Source: Maribacter sp.
Lineage (GTDB): Bacteria; Bacteroidota; Bacteroidia; Flavobacteriales; Flavobacteriaceae
NCBI GenBank assembly: GCA_020629285.1
Contig: JAHDDP010000007.1
Span: 230,217 to 294,216 of the forward strand
Direction of reading: 5' to 3'
DNA: 64,000 nt
The position numbers and the translations under genes are program-made. This document shows, one piece after another, positions 16,572 through 26,073 of the stretch. How positions within the stretch are numbered: the stretch's first letter is position 1; every line of letters begins with the position of its first letter. The notes under the pieces were generated by a model. It did no database searches and was not told where the DNA came from. It saw only the letters and a program-made list of their open reading frames with translations.

Positions 16572-16700
16572 TAAAAAATATATCAAAACAAGAGATAAAT
16601 GAATGATATCTATGCAACAAAACTGTTATGAAATACTACAATTTGTATAATACCTATGTTATAAGTGCAACCTTCTTCCTTATTCATTTACTTTGTTTAT

Positions 16701-17342
16701 ATGAAGTCTCCAATAAAACATGAGTGGAGAAAAACGGAGAAAGGTATTTATATGCCAAAAAATAAACCTGAGCTTATTAATGTTCCAAAATTTCAGTATT
16801 TGAGCATACATGGAGAAGGAAATCCAAATAGTTCTCTTTTTACAGAACATATTCAAACTTTATACAGCGTCGCTTATACTATTAAAATGACTTTGAAAAA
16901 AATGACAATTGTACCTGAAAACTATATGGATTGGACGGTTTACCCATTAGAAGGTAAATGGGATATTTCTGAAAGTGCAAAAAAGAATTATAAAGGCGTA
17001 CTAAATAAAAATGAACTGGTTTATAATTTAATGATTAGGCAACCGGCGTTTATTTCTATTGATTTTTTTAATGAAATGCTAGAACATACTAAAAAAAAGA
17101 AACCACAAAGACTTTTAGAACGTATACAGTTTATAGAAATTACCGAAGGTCCATGTATTCAAATGCTACATATTGGCAGTTATGACAATGAAATTGAAAC
17201 CTCTGAAAAAATGGAAGCTTTTGCCATGTCAAAAAACGTAAAAAGAAAGTCTAAAGTTCATAAAGAAATCTATTTACCTGATTTTAGGAAGCTTACTGAA
17301 GAGAAGTTAAAAACCGTTTTACGTTTTCAATTAGAGGTATAA
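16701..17342 (+). CDS. GyrI-like small-molecule-binding domain protein
   Basis: From the ATG at 16701 the protein has 213 residues. KPELINVPKFQYLSIHGEGNPN and VAYTIKMTLKKM followed by YMDWTVYPLEGKWDI are typical of the GyrI-like (SHS2-type) domain family related to the effector domain of AraC/MerR regulators. The protein has no DNA-binding domain and may act as a ligand-binding or small hydrolase-like protein; some family members hydrolyse cyclopropanoid or electrophilic compounds. A start at 16665 would add a hydrophobic piece not seen in the family. Confidence 0.72.
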   Translation: MKSPIKHEWRKTEKGIYMPKNKPELINVPKFQYLSIHGEGNPNSSLFTEHIQTLYSVAYTIKMTLKKMTIVPENYMDWTVYPLEGKWDISESAKKNYKGVLNKNELVYNLMIRQPAFISIDFFNEMLEHTKKKKPQRLLERIQFIEITEGPCIQMLHIGSYDNEIETSEKMEAFAMSKNVKRKSKVHKEIYLPDFRKLTEEKLKTVLRFQLEV

Positions 17343-17461
17343 AAATTTATGCAATATATCATAAAGCAAAATAAAAGTTAAGACATGCACCTTACACCAA
17401 TAATTAGAAATAGGAAAGATATCTTCGTAGCACCCATATTCATCATCAAATCTTCAACAAA

Positions 17462-18502
17462 ATGCAATTAAGGAATATCATTTTCTTTTTCATATTACTT
17501 ACCACTAGTACATCTTTTGCTCAAAAAAAAATTGCTGAAGCTAAGTTTATTAGTATTTGTGGTATTGATCAATGGATTACCATTAACGGAAGCGACATAA
17601 GCAACCCTGTAGTTTTGTTAATACATGGTGGTCCGGGTAGTAGTATGAGTCATTTTAAAGATGATATCTATGCTGAATGGCAGAAAGAATTTACCATTGT
17701 TCACTGGGACCAGAGAGGTGCCGGCAGAACATTTGGTAGAAATTGCCCTAAAGAAATCAATGATGAATTCTATACTAACAATCTGCTAACGGTTTCAGAT
17801 ATGACCAATGACGTTATTGCTGTTACTCAATATATACTTAAACGTTTAGGTCAAAGAAAAGTCATATTGATGGGTACTTCTTGGGGTTCAATTCTTGCAA
17901 CGAAAATGGCGCAAAAACATCCGGAATTATTTCATGCTTATATTGGTCATGCTCAATTTGTGGATTTTGCTAGAAACATTGATGATGCCTATTCACATGT
18001 ATACAAAATAGCAAATATCAAAGAAGATACCCCTACCCTTGTAAAACTTAATGATTTAGGTCCGCCACCATACCAAAGAGCTAAGCACTACGGTCAACTT
18101 TTACGTGTAGTAAAACAGTTCGAAAGAGAATTTGCAGATCCTGCCCCATCTAACTGGTGGAAAATTACTGCAGAATACGAAAACAATGAAGATAGTAGAG
18201 ATAGATATAACGGTGATGATTACTCCTTTTTAAACCTTGTTGGTGACCAAACTATTGGCGTACCCTCCATGGTCAGCAACATAGATTTTAACAAAACCGC
18301 ACTAACCTTTAAACTACCAATATTCATGATTCAAGGGGAACATGATATTTTATGCTCTCAAGAGTTGAACAAACCTTATTTTGAGAAAATTAGGGCTCCA
18401 AGAAAAGAATATGTAATCGTTTCTAATGCAGCCCATGGATTTAATGAACATATTATAAAGAAGCAATATGAAATTGCAAAATCGCTCCGTGTGCAAAATT
18501 GA
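17462..18502 (+). CDS. Secreted alpha/beta hydrolase, prolyl-aminopeptidase-like
   Basis: The 346-residue protein has a cleavable signal peptide (MQLRNIIFFFILLTTSTSFAQ). The fold motifs are clear: LLIHGGPGSSM (oxyanion hole), HWDQRGAGRTFG, nucleophile elbow MGTSWGSI, acid in MIQGEHDILC and histidine in SNAAHGFNEH. HGGPG and DQRGAGRS-like motifs are shared with proline iminopeptidases (peptidase S33), but substrate preference cannot be assigned. It acts in the periplasm or outside. The upstream gap holds no consensus promoter that I can defend. Confidence 0.85.
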   Translation: MQLRNIIFFFILLTTSTSFAQKKIAEAKFISICGIDQWITINGSDISNPVVLLIHGGPGSSMSHFKDDIYAEWQKEFTIVHWDQRGAGRTFGRNCPKEINDEFYTNNLLTVSDMTNDVIAVTQYILKRLGQRKVILMGTSWGSILATKMAQKHPELFHAYIGHAQFVDFARNIDDAYSHVYKIANIKEDTPTLVKLNDLGPPPYQRAKHYGQLLRVVKQFEREFADPAPSNWWKITAEYENNEDSRDRYNGDDYSFLNLVGDQTIGVPSMVSNIDFNKTALTFKLPIFMIQGEHDILCSQELNKPYFEKIRAPRKEYVIVSNAAHGFNEHIIKKQYEIAKSLRVQN

Positions 18503-18528
18503 AATATGAAATCTTCAACACAAAAGAG

Positions 18529-19059
18529 CTACTTACCTGATCTCTCACCAATAAAATGGTCGCTTTTTGCTTTAAAGAGCACATTAAATGTGGTTAAACT
18601 ACCATAAATACGGGTAATGTATTGCTGCAAGTCTATTTTTTCCTGATCATCTAAATTCTTACTTGAATTTATTTTTTGCTCCATAACACGTATACGATCA
18701 CGTACCATTACTATTTTATGAAAAAATGTATTAATAGGTATTTCTTTGTTACTACCGCCGCTTTCACCTGGCTCTAAAACTATATTTCCGCCTTTCCATT
18801 TATCCGCAATAGCTACACGCTGGGTTGCATCACTCCATTTTTGTAAAATGGCAACCAATGAACTTTCTACATCAAAAAAACTTACGGTATCCACTTCATT
18901 ATCAATAGCTTCAATAACCTCAAAATCAGCATCAATCTCAATAGTTTCCAATCCTTTATCCATGAATGTTACCCAATACATATTGCTCGACACATTGGTA
19001 ATTACTCCCTTACCATATTCCGCATGTAATATTCTAGATCCTATTCCTAATATTTTCAT
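18529..19059 (-). CDS. Conserved hypothetical protein with N-terminal Tudor-like motif
   Basis: Not a family I can name. From the ATG at 19059 the protein has 176 residues. The N-terminus IGSRILHAEYGKGVITNV followed by YWVTFMDKGLETIEID resembles the small SH3/Tudor-like beta-barrel found at the C-terminus of UvrD-like helicases and in CarD-type proteins (G..V.H..YG.G.V). The rest is helical (about residues 60-170), with a possible dimerising helix VRDRIRVMEQKINSSKNL. A role in nucleic-acid or polymerase binding is only a suggestion. Convergent with the hydrolase gene. Confidence 0.55.
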   Translation of the reverse strand: MKILGIGSRILHAEYGKGVITNVSSNMYWVTFMDKGLETIEIDADFEVIEAIDNEVDTVSFFDVESSLVAILQKWSDATQRVAIADKWKGGNIVLEPGESGGSNKEIPINTFFHKIVMVRDRIRVMEQKINSSKNLDDQEKIDLQQYITRIYGSLTTFNVLFKAKSDHFIGERSGK

Positions 19060-19219
19060 CGTACTCTTATTTTGTTTCATGCTAATTTAAGATCAGTTTT
19101 TATCATCAGCAAAAAGAAATCTACTTTTTGTTCTTTACTTATTGTGGTCTGTTTTTTGCCATCTTAACTTCTTCATGTACATTTAAAGTCAACTTTAGAA
19201 TTAACCATAACACATCAAC

Positions 19220-20263
19220 ATGAAAAATTTAATGGCAGTTGTTTTATTTAGCTTAATACTTACAGCTTGTGGAGAGAAAAAAAAAGAAACAATAGAGCAA
19301 GTTCAACCATCGGCTAAATTAAAAGCTTTGATTATTGACGGACAGAACAACCACTACGTCTGGCCAAAAACTACCATGATGATGAAAGATTATTTAGAAC
19401 AAACCGATTTATTTACGGTTGATGTTGAAAGAATGGACTCTGTTTGGTTGGGTATTAAATACAATAAAGATAGACCAGAAGCTTACCATTCATTTATAGA
19501 AACTTACCCATTAGAAGATAAGACCTATCATATTTCCGAGAGTCCGATCCAGACTTCAGACTTTACATTTAATTTCAATGATTATGATGTTATTATTTCT
19601 AACCTAGGTGCCGATTCACCATTGTGGCCAGAGGAAACTAGAAAGGATTTTGAAGCCTTTATGAATAACGGTGGTGGTTTAGTGGTTGTTCATGCAGCCG
19701 ACAATGCTTGGGGAGAATGGGAAGAGTACAATAAAATGATCGGTTTAGGTGCATGGGGAGGACGTGATGAGAAGTCTGGACCGTATGTATATTATAACAA
19801 AGCAGGTGAAATTATAAAAGACTCATCTGATGGGGTTTGTGGCTCTCACGGACCGCAGTATGAATTTCAATTAACAACTAGAGCCCCTGAACATCCTATA
19901 ATGAAAGGCATACCAGAGAAGTGGTTGCACACACCAGACGAAATGTACGAACGTATGAGGGGACCATTCGAAAACGCTACAATATTGGCAACTGCTTTTG
20001 CGGATGTGGAGAAAAATGCTCCGCCATGGGACCCTAACGTAAAGGGCTTAGGACAGAATGTACCGCAACTAATAGCTATTAATTATGGTAAAGGACGTGT
20101 ATTTCACTCTACATTAGGGCATTTTGATTACTCGATGGAATGTGTTGGTTTTATTACAACTTTACAACGTGGTGCTGAATGGGCAGCAACAGGAAAGGTT
20201 ACTCAAAAAGTTCCAAAAGATTTCCCATTAGCTGATGCCTCAAATTCAAGACCGTGGAAATAG
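19220..20263 (+). CDS. ThuA domain lipoprotein
   Basis: The 347-residue protein starts with a lipoprotein signal ending LTACG. The rest is one ThuA (trehalose utilisation-like) domain of the glutamine-amidotransferase-like superfamily: KALIIDGQNNHYVWPKT, DYDVIISNLG, FMNNGGGLVVVHAADNAW, and near the end GKGRVFHSTLGHFDYSM. ThuA-like proteins occur beside sugar oxidoreductases and are linked to carbohydrate turnover, though their reaction is unclear. No sugar-utilisation genes lie adjacent here. It converges on the small NTF2-like gene. Confidence 0.85.
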   Translation: MKNLMAVVLFSLILTACGEKKKETIEQVQPSAKLKALIIDGQNNHYVWPKTTMMMKDYLEQTDLFTVDVERMDSVWLGIKYNKDRPEAYHSFIETYPLEDKTYHISESPIQTSDFTFNFNDYDVIISNLGADSPLWPEETRKDFEAFMNNGGGLVVVHAADNAWGEWEEYNKMIGLGAWGGRDEKSGPYVYYNKAGEIIKDSSDGVCGSHGPQYEFQLTTRAPEHPIMKGIPEKWLHTPDEMYERMRGPFENATILATAFADVEKNAPPWDPNVKGLGQNVPQLIAINYGKGRVFHSTLGHFDYSMECVGFITTLQRGAEWAATGKVTQKVPKDFPLADASNSRPWK

Positions 20264-20274
20264 TATGTTATAAA

Positions 20275-20742
20275 TTAGTCTAAAACCGGATTGCAATCTT
20301 CCTTTCTTCTAGAATCAACTAGATATATAATTTTCCAAGCATCTTCTTCTTTAAATAACTGAAAGGAGTTAACTCCGCAATGACTGAATTCTCCATTGTA
20401 CCAAAATTCATATGGCGCCCAAACGTGCGCCATACCACCATCAATTTGTATTTTATAATCCAGAATCTTTTCATGAAAAGGTATAGAATCTGGTGTGGTA
20501 ATCATAAAGTTTATTAAATCATTAAAATTCGTATCACTAACAATCATCTTACCTAGCACATTTAAATTTACCGTTTGCATTTTAATATCGGCATCTACAA
20601 CACGCTTCATCACAAATTCATTTTTACCGTTTAAAGCATAAAAAAAAGTCTCTACCGCATACTTTACCTTCACCTCTTCTTCTATTTGGGCATTAACCAA
20701 ACTATATGTTAAAAATGCAAATAGAATAATGATATTTTTCAT
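20275..20742 (-). CDS. Secreted NTF2/SnoaL-like protein
   Basis: A 155-residue protein with a signal peptide (MKNIIILFAFLTYSLVNAQ) and an NTF2-like cone fold: helix VKYAVETFFYALNGKN, strands GGMAHVWAPYEFWYNGEFSHCGVNSFQLFKEEDAWKIIYLVDSRR. The pattern is that of flavobacterial nuclear transport factor 2-like or DUF4440-type secreted proteins. No catalytic residues can be assigned. Two cysteines (CGVN and EDCNP) might form a disulfide. Confidence 0.72.
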   Translation of the reverse strand: MKNIIILFAFLTYSLVNAQIEEEVKVKYAVETFFYALNGKNEFVMKRVVDADIKMQTVNLNVLGKMIVSDTNFNDLINFMITTPDSIPFHEKILDYKIQIDGGMAHVWAPYEFWYNGEFSHCGVNSFQLFKEEDAWKIIYLVDSRRKEDCNPVLD

Positions 20743-20876
20743 GTTTCCGCTTCAATTAAGAATTCACTGTAAAATTAATTAATTATTAATTGTAATCTTT
20801 TAAATGGATTCTATATCCTTAATGCTTAATCTCAGTAAAACTCCTTACTTTTATGCTTGTTAATCAATATTGAAAT

Positions 20877-21695
20877 ATGTCTGTAGCTAAAAAAGAATAC
20901 AAAAGAGTCACTGTAAAATCATTAGTAGAAATGAAGAAGAACGGAGAGAAAATCTCCATGTTGACTGCATACGACTATTCAATGGCCAAAATAGTAGATG
21001 CCGCGAAAGTCGATGTTATTCTGGTTGGCGATTCCGCTAGTAATGTAATGGCCGGTCATGAAACGACTTTACCTATTACCTTAGATCAAATGATTTATCA
21101 TGCTTCTTCTGTTATTAGAGCAATTGACAGAGCATTGGTCGTGGTTGATTTACCATTTGGAAGTTACCAAAGTGACCCCAAAGAAGCTTTGCGTTCTGCT
21201 ATTAGAATTATGAAAGAAAGTGGTGCACACGCCGTAAAATTAGAAGGCGGCGCAGAGATAAAGGAATCTGTTAAAAGAATTCTTGCCGCTGGTATACCCG
21301 TTATGGGGCATTTAGGTTTAACACCACAGTCCATCTACAAGTTTGGCACCTACACGGTTCGTGCTAAAGAAGAGGAAGAAGCTGAAAAATTAATGGAAGA
21401 CGCCAAATTACTGGAGAAACTAGGATGCTTTGGTCTAGTTCTAGAAAAAATACCCGCTCAATTAACAAAAAAGGTTTCCGAAAGCTTAACCATACCAACC
21501 ATTGGTATAGGTGGTGGTAAGCACGCTGACGGACAAGTTCTTGTAGTGCATGATTTATTAGGAATGACACATGAATTCAATCCTCGTTTTCTACGTAGAT
21601 ACATGAACCTTTATGAAGAAATGGGCAATGCCATTTCTAACTATGTAAGCGATGTAAAAAGTCAAGATTTCCCTAATGATGAAGAGCAGTATTAA
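20877..21695 (+). CDS. panB: 3-methyl-2-oxobutanoate hydroxymethyltransferase
   Basis: The 272-residue enzyme shows all PanB features: [61 protein letters not shown] and [12 protein letters not shown]. PanB transfers a hydroxymethyl group from methylene-tetrahydrofolate to 2-oxoisovalerate, forming ketopantoate for pantothenate and CoA. The substrate derives from the branched-chain amino acid pathway, to which leuAB further along the window also belong. It is the first gene of a run with lspA and a pseudouridine synthase, 13 bases from the next start. Confidence 0.95.
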   Translation: MSVAKKEYKRVTVKSLVEMKKNGEKISMLTAYDYSMAKIVDAAKVDVILVGDSASNVMAGHETTLPITLDQMIYHASSVIRAIDRALVVVDLPFGSYQSDPKEALRSAIRIMKESGAHAVKLEGGAEIKESVKRILAAGIPVMGHLGLTPQSIYKFGTYTVRAKEEEEAEKLMEDAKLLEKLGCFGLVLEKIPAQLTKKVSESLTIPTIGIGGGKHADGQVLVVHDLLGMTHEFNPRFLRRYMNLYEEMGNAISNYVSDVKSQDFPNDEEQY

Positions 21696-21708
21696 ATAAC
21701 AAACACTT

Positions 21709-22206
21709 TTGAAGCGTTCTAAATATTTTAGTAAATTTTTGATTCTAATCATTGTTTTAATGACAGTTGGTTGCGATCAAGTTTCTAAAGAACTAACACG
21801 CCAAAAAGTAGAGCCAGAAGTTTTTATTCCTGTAATAAAAAATCATTTGATTCTTACAAATGTGGAGAATACAGGTGCTATGCTTGGCTTTGGACAAGAC
21901 TTACCTCCTATTTTAAAGCGATTTCTGCTACAGGCATTACCAATGTTATTACTATTGATAATGCTCTATAGAGTTATGAGCAAACCCAATTTAAATCTTT
22001 TACTGATTGTTGCTTTTGCTTTGGTCATAGGTGGCGGATTAGGAAATTTAATAGATCGAATTGCTTATGGGTCCGTCACAGATTTCTTTCAGATTAGATT
22101 AGGCGTACTGAGAACGGGAATATTCAATATGGCTGACGTCGCAGTAACCATTGGAGTTATTATGTTTATATTTTTAATAATAAGAGGAAAAAAACTGGCA
22201 ATTTAG
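21709..22206 (+). CDS. lspA: Lipoprotein signal peptidase (signal peptidase II)
   Basis: A 165-residue protein with four membrane helices. The first conserved block reads MTVGCDQVSKELTRQ, then VENTGAMLGFG (NxGA-like), GGGLGNLIDRIAYGSVTDFFQI with one catalytic Asp, and FNMADVAVTIGV with the second Asp. LspA is the aspartyl protease that removes signal peptides from prolipoproteins in the inner membrane. The start is TTG at 21709; no upstream ATG fits. Spacing to panB and to the pseudouridine synthase suggests one transcript. About a dozen candidate lipoproteins in this window would be its substrates. Confidence 0.93.
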   Translation: MKRSKYFSKFLILIIVLMTVGCDQVSKELTRQKVEPEVFIPVIKNHLILTNVENTGAMLGFGQDLPPILKRFLLQALPMLLLLIMLYRVMSKPNLNLLLIVAFALVIGGGLGNLIDRIAYGSVTDFFQIRLGVLRTGIFNMADVAVTIGVIMFIFLIIRGKKLAI

Positions 22207-22238
22207 GTAGTAAATAATTAATAAGATAAGACTAAAAT

Positions 22239-22937
22239 TTGTCGAAAAAACAACATTCTACGGTAGATAACCTTCAAGTACTATTTGAAGACAATCACTT
22301 AATAGTAATCAACAAACGCCCTGGTGATATTGTACAAGGTGATAAAACTGGCGATAGACCGTTAAGTGACACCGTAAAAGCATTTCTAAAGAAAAAGTAT
22401 AACAAACCCGGCAATGTATATTTAGGAGTTGTCCATCGTTTGGATCGCCCTACATCTGGTATTGTAGTATTTGCCAAAACCTCTAAAGCTTTACCTAGGC
22501 TAAACAAAATGTTTGCAGAGAAAGATGCAAAAAAAACCTATTGGGCAGTGGTCAAAAATTGTCCGAACGAAGCTGAGAAAAGATTGGTTCATTATATGAA
22601 GCGTAATACGAAACAAAACAAATCATACGGCCACATCAAAGAAGTTCCAGATAGCAAAAAGGCGATTTTAACGTACCGCATTATAAAAAAATTAGATCGA
22701 TATTTTCTTTTGGAAGTTAATCTAGAAACTGGTCGTCACCACCAAATAAGATCACAGCTTACTGCCATTGGAAGCCCTATTAAGGGCGACTTAAAATACG
22801 GATTTGACAGAAGCAATGCTAATGGCAGTATTCATTTACATGCTAGAAAACTGCTTTTGATACATCCGGTAAAAAAAGAACCTCTAGAAATTATAGCTCC
22901 TCCTCCAAATGACCCTATTTGGAATGCGTGTCTTTAA
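22239..22937 (+). CDS. RluA/RluD-family RNA pseudouridine synthase
   Basis: The 232-residue protein carries the catalytic block GVVHRLDRPTSGIVVFAKT with the active Asp in HRLDRPTSG, and downstream LETGRHHQIRSQLTAIGSPIKGD, the usual RNA-binding and active-site segment. It has no S4 domain, so it belongs with the short RluA-like enzymes that isomerise uridine in 23S rRNA or tRNA. Target unknown. The start is TTG at 22239 (MSKKQHS). Third in the panB-lspA run; its 3' end lies just upstream of the DUF4252 gene. Confidence 0.88.
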   Translation: MSKKQHSTVDNLQVLFEDNHLIVINKRPGDIVQGDKTGDRPLSDTVKAFLKKKYNKPGNVYLGVVHRLDRPTSGIVVFAKTSKALPRLNKMFAEKDAKKTYWAVVKNCPNEAEKRLVHYMKRNTKQNKSYGHIKEVPDSKKAILTYRIIKKLDRYFLLEVNLETGRHHQIRSQLTAIGSPIKGDLKYGFDRSNANGSIHLHARKLLLIHPVKKEPLEIIAPPPNDPIWNACL

Positions 22938-22968
22938 TTTTCTTACTTTTAGCACAAACACTATAACC

Positions 22969-23499
22969 ATGTTAAAGAAACTTTTCGTCTTAATTATATT
23001 CTTAGTAATTACTTCTTGCGGTAGCTACAACTCTATTGATACATTTTATAACGCACATAAAAATGATAATCAAGTTACCGCGGTGCGTGTACCACAATTC
23101 ATGTTATCTATGATCAGTGAAATCTCTCCAGAAATGAAAGCTATGGTAGGAAACACCAAAGATTTAAGATACATGCAATTTCCAAGCACAACGGCAGATA
23201 GAACCCAATTTTTAAATCAGCAAATGAACGGCATTACAGGTAACTCTTTTATTGAGGTATTTAGAAAAAATGATAATTTAAAACGTAATGTAGTTTCTGT
23301 ACGTGAAAAAAAGAATTCAGTAAAAGAGATATTGATTTACAACAACGATAACCAAAACGGTTCGTTTTTATATTTCAATGGTGATTTTGACCCTGTAAAA
23401 GTTAGAGAGATGGCTAAAAATGAACAGTTTACCAAATTCGGAGATAATATCATCAATCAATTTGGAGCCAGTACACCCGGTATCAATTCACAGAACTAA
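22969..23499 (+). CDS. DUF4252 lipoprotein
   Basis: From the ATG at 22969 the protein has 176 residues with a lipoprotein signal MLKKLFVLIIFLVITSC. The mature part matches the pattern of DUF4252 proteins (RVPQFMLSMIS, KDLRYMQFPS, FLYFNGDFDPVKVREMAK), which are common in Bacteroidota and often near ECF sigma factor genes, with unknown function. A longer frame from 22909 overlaps the pseudouridine synthase gene and would hide the signal peptide. A TTACTTTTA sequence 19 bases upstream is a near-consensus -7 box. It converges on the DMT transporter gene. Confidence 0.8.
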   Translation: MLKKLFVLIIFLVITSCGSYNSIDTFYNAHKNDNQVTAVRVPQFMLSMISEISPEMKAMVGNTKDLRYMQFPSTTADRTQFLNQQMNGITGNSFIEVFRKNDNLKRNVVSVREKKNSVKEILIYNNDNQNGSFLYFNGDFDPVKVREMAKNEQFTKFGDNIINQFGASTPGINSQN

Positions 23500-23507
23500 G
23501 AATAACT

Positions 23508-24368
23508 TTAAGTCGGTTTTTTAGAACGTATACTTTCTATTACCACCGAACTTAAAATAAGTATACCTCCTAAAATTGTCGTTCCTTTTGGTATTTCAGA
23601 TAAGAAAATAGCTCCTATCAAAATGCCATAAACAGGTTGCACACTACTCAATATACTTACGGTTGTAATATTGAAATGCTTAAACGTCATCAAGAACATG
23701 GTATGACCAATTGCCGTTGTTAGCACTGCTAGTGCAACCAAAACTTCCCATTGATTTAAAAGCGTACTTGTTGGTACCGAAAATAAGAAAGGAAATAAAA
23801 CAACGCCAACAATTGCAGTCTGATATGTCATCAACATTGAACCATTATATTTTGAAACTTTTTGCTTCAAAATAATATTGCGCAACGCGTATGCAAATGC
23901 AGAAAATACACCAAAACCGATAGCAATGGTAAATGAATTTTCAAAATCTAAGGTGGGACTAAGAAAATACATTCCGGTAAGCACTAAAAAAGCAAGTAGC
24001 AAATGCACTAATTGAAACTTGGTTTTTAAAAGAATAGGTTCTAAAAACGCCGTTATCACTGGGTATGTAAATATAGAAAGCATACCTATTGCCACATTAG
24101 ATAACTTTAATGCGTAGAAATAAGTTACCCAGTGTACTCCCATTAACATTCCACTTAGAAAAATTACAGGTGCATCTCTTTTATCGATTTTTAAACTGAA
24201 TCCTTTCCATTTACAATATAGAAACAATGCCAAAAAAGCTAGTATTGCCCTAGCTCCAATTGCTACAGGCACCGACAACTGAACATAACGACCCAAGGCA
24301 CCAGACGTAGCTACAAAAAGCATGGCGAGATTAATTTCCAATAAATGCTGAAGGTGATTACTTTTCAT
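23508..24368 (-). CDS. DMT-family (EamA) transporter
   Basis: A 286-residue membrane protein with ten predicted helices in two EamA repeats: first half LLEINLAMLFVATSGALGRYV to LVLTGMYFLSP, second half AIGFGVFSAFAYALRNIILKQ to GGILILSSVVIESI. Conserved PVYGILIGAIFLSEIP in the ninth helix is typical. Drug/metabolite transporters export small metabolites such as amino acids; the substrate is unknown. It is 15 bases downstream of the large helical-repeat gene and probably shares its transcript. Confidence 0.87.
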   Translation of the reverse strand: MKSNHLQHLLEINLAMLFVATSGALGRYVQLSVPVAIGARAILAFLALFLYCKWKGFSLKIDKRDAPVIFLSGMLMGVHWVTYFYALKLSNVAIGMLSIFTYPVITAFLEPILLKTKFQLVHLLLAFLVLTGMYFLSPTLDFENSFTIAIGFGVFSAFAYALRNIILKQKVSKYNGSMLMTYQTAIVGVVLFPFLFSVPTSTLLNQWEVLVALAVLTTAIGHTMFLMTFKHFNITTVSILSSVQPVYGILIGAIFLSEIPKGTTILGGILILSSVVIESIRSKKPT

Positions 24369-24383
24369 CTATATAAACTTCAC

Positions 24384-25928
24384 CTAACGTGATTTTTTCA
24401 ACGCTTTTTCTCGCATAATTTGAGAAACGGGTTTATTCTGCAAATGACTCTCTAACCATGACAAAATATCCAGGTATAAGAAAGCCCTTTTTTCATACGG
24501 ATGATCCTCGTACTTTTTAAGTTCGTTGTATAATTTCTGAAATTCAGCCTTTAACTGGTTTGGGTAAATACCGCCTAAACTTCTAAGAAACTTGATCATC
24601 TCTTTTTGTACGGCATGCATATCATCCATCTTCAATAAAAACTTATACGTGCTTTTTAATTGAACTTCTAAATGGTAGTCCATACCCGCCTCATAATGAG
24701 CCACTAAACTTAACACACGCGCAAAACACATTAGGTCTTCTCGCATTTTTAAGTTCTTATTCTCAATAATCTTTTTTAAATATTGAATACAGGTTTTATT
24801 ATCTCCAATACCAAAATACAGACAGGCAATTTTATAGTAAAGAACCATTACATGGTGCACATCTATTCTATCTCTATGCTTATTGATACCGTATTCAATA
24901 ATCTTTACCAGATATAATCCTTTTTCAAAAGTACCTTCAAGAAAATGCAGGTTTAATTTATTGGCATTTAAATACATAAATACCAGAGAATTAATATTGT
25001 CGTTATTTGGAAATTCTTTTTCTTTTATTGTAATCTCCAAACGCTCCAAAACTTCCTTAAACTGAGAACTATACTGAACATAAAAAAGAGATTCTAACAA
25101 ATAATGATTCCCTTTTAAGAAGAACACCGGATTTAGATAAATCATGTCCTTATGATCATAGAAAAGATCTACCCATTTACTGGCATATTTAAAACAAGAC
25201 AAGAAATCTTGGGTTAAAAAACTATACCATAAATGAGCTTTGTATAGCCATAACTTTTCTCGAAAGCCTAAATCTTCAATATTATATAAAGGTAAGTGGT
25301 CATTAAAATATGTTTTAACCTTTTGATAATCTTCATCGCTGCGCACATAACCTACTTTCAACATCATACCATATAGCTGTAAAGATAAATTTGACAGCTT
25401 ACTGGTCATTACATTATGACCCGATAATTCTTTGGCCTGTATAGCTAGTTCATCTGCTCGATCAGGTATACTTCTTGTAATGTACTGAGTTTCAATTATC
25501 TTTTCTAGCTCAACAATTTCATAAGCTATATTCTTCTCTTCATTCTCAATAGCGATGCCCTTTACTTTATCCAAAATTTTCAAACTCTGTTTGTAAAGAC
25601 CTTTTTGATATAAAATAGTGGCAAAATCTAACTGTTCCCTTATTTGAACCCTTATATTCTGATTAACAGGATTTAGCCTTAAACTAACCAATATTTGCTT
25701 ATATAAGTGTGCTTTTAAATTTGAAAGCTGCGCTTTCTTTACAATACCACTTTCCAATATCGTTTTCTCATCATAGAGTTTAATTTTATCCAATAAATTG
25801 AACAGCGCCAAAAATTTGGCGTCGGTATTCACCCCTAATCTACCTACATAAAGCTTAAATTGACGCTTCTCAGATTTAGAAAGTGATTTAACTAAAACGA
25901 ACAAAGCATCTTTATGCGCATTTGTCAT
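24384..25928 (-). CDS. Large alpha-helical repeat protein, conserved hypothetical
   Basis: A 514-residue soluble protein, nearly all helix, without signal peptide. Repeated helix pairs (LYKQSLKILDKVKGIAIENEEKN, KLWLYKAHLWYSFL, YKIACLYFGIGDNKTCIQYLKKI) give it a TPR-like solenoid character. The N-terminus (KDALFVLVKSLSKSEKRQFKLYVGRLG) is basic and distinctive and recurs in flavobacterial proteins of this length, as far as I recall. No enzymatic motif. Probably a scaffold, but function unknown. It is the first gene of a pair with the DMT transporter. Confidence 0.65.
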   Translation of the reverse strand: MTNAHKDALFVLVKSLSKSEKRQFKLYVGRLGVNTDAKFLALFNLLDKIKLYDEKTILESGIVKKAQLSNLKAHLYKQILVSLRLNPVNQNIRVQIREQLDFATILYQKGLYKQSLKILDKVKGIAIENEEKNIAYEIVELEKIIETQYITRSIPDRADELAIQAKELSGHNVMTSKLSNLSLQLYGMMLKVGYVRSDEDYQKVKTYFNDHLPLYNIEDLGFREKLWLYKAHLWYSFLTQDFLSCFKYASKWVDLFYDHKDMIYLNPVFFLKGNHYLLESLFYVQYSSQFKEVLERLEITIKEKEFPNNDNINSLVFMYLNANKLNLHFLEGTFEKGLYLVKIIEYGINKHRDRIDVHHVMVLYYKIACLYFGIGDNKTCIQYLKKIIENKNLKMREDLMCFARVLSLVAHYEAGMDYHLEVQLKSTYKFLLKMDDMHAVQKEMIKFLRSLGGIYPNQLKAEFQKLYNELKKYEDHPYEKRAFLYLDILSWLESHLQNKPVSQIMREKALKKSR

Positions 25929-25994
25929 CGTAAAAAAATGAGTTTAAATAATTGAAATTCAATGTTTTATACACCTAAAAAACTAGCTTAACGT

Positions 25995-26010
25995 TGTAAA
26001 CAAGTTTACA
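25995..26010. promoter_or_regulatory. Perfect palindrome TGTAAAC-AA-GTTTACA upstream of leuA
   Basis: A 7-bp perfect inverted repeat with a 2-base centre, 64 bases before the leuA start and 67 bases before the divergent helical-repeat gene. Its size suits a dimeric repressor or activator operator. A sequence ATTCGTTTG (26041-26049), one mismatch from the -7 consensus, follows downstream. Confidence 0.45.
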
Positions 26011-26073
26011 TTTTTTATAAGCATTATGTTTTAGGTTATATATTCGTTTGACGAGTAAAACTACGTAAATAAT

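Noticed and set aside
22909..22968. N-terminal extension of the DUF4252 lipoprotein
   Set aside because: It overlaps the pseudouridine synthase gene and would bury the lipoprotein signal peptide.
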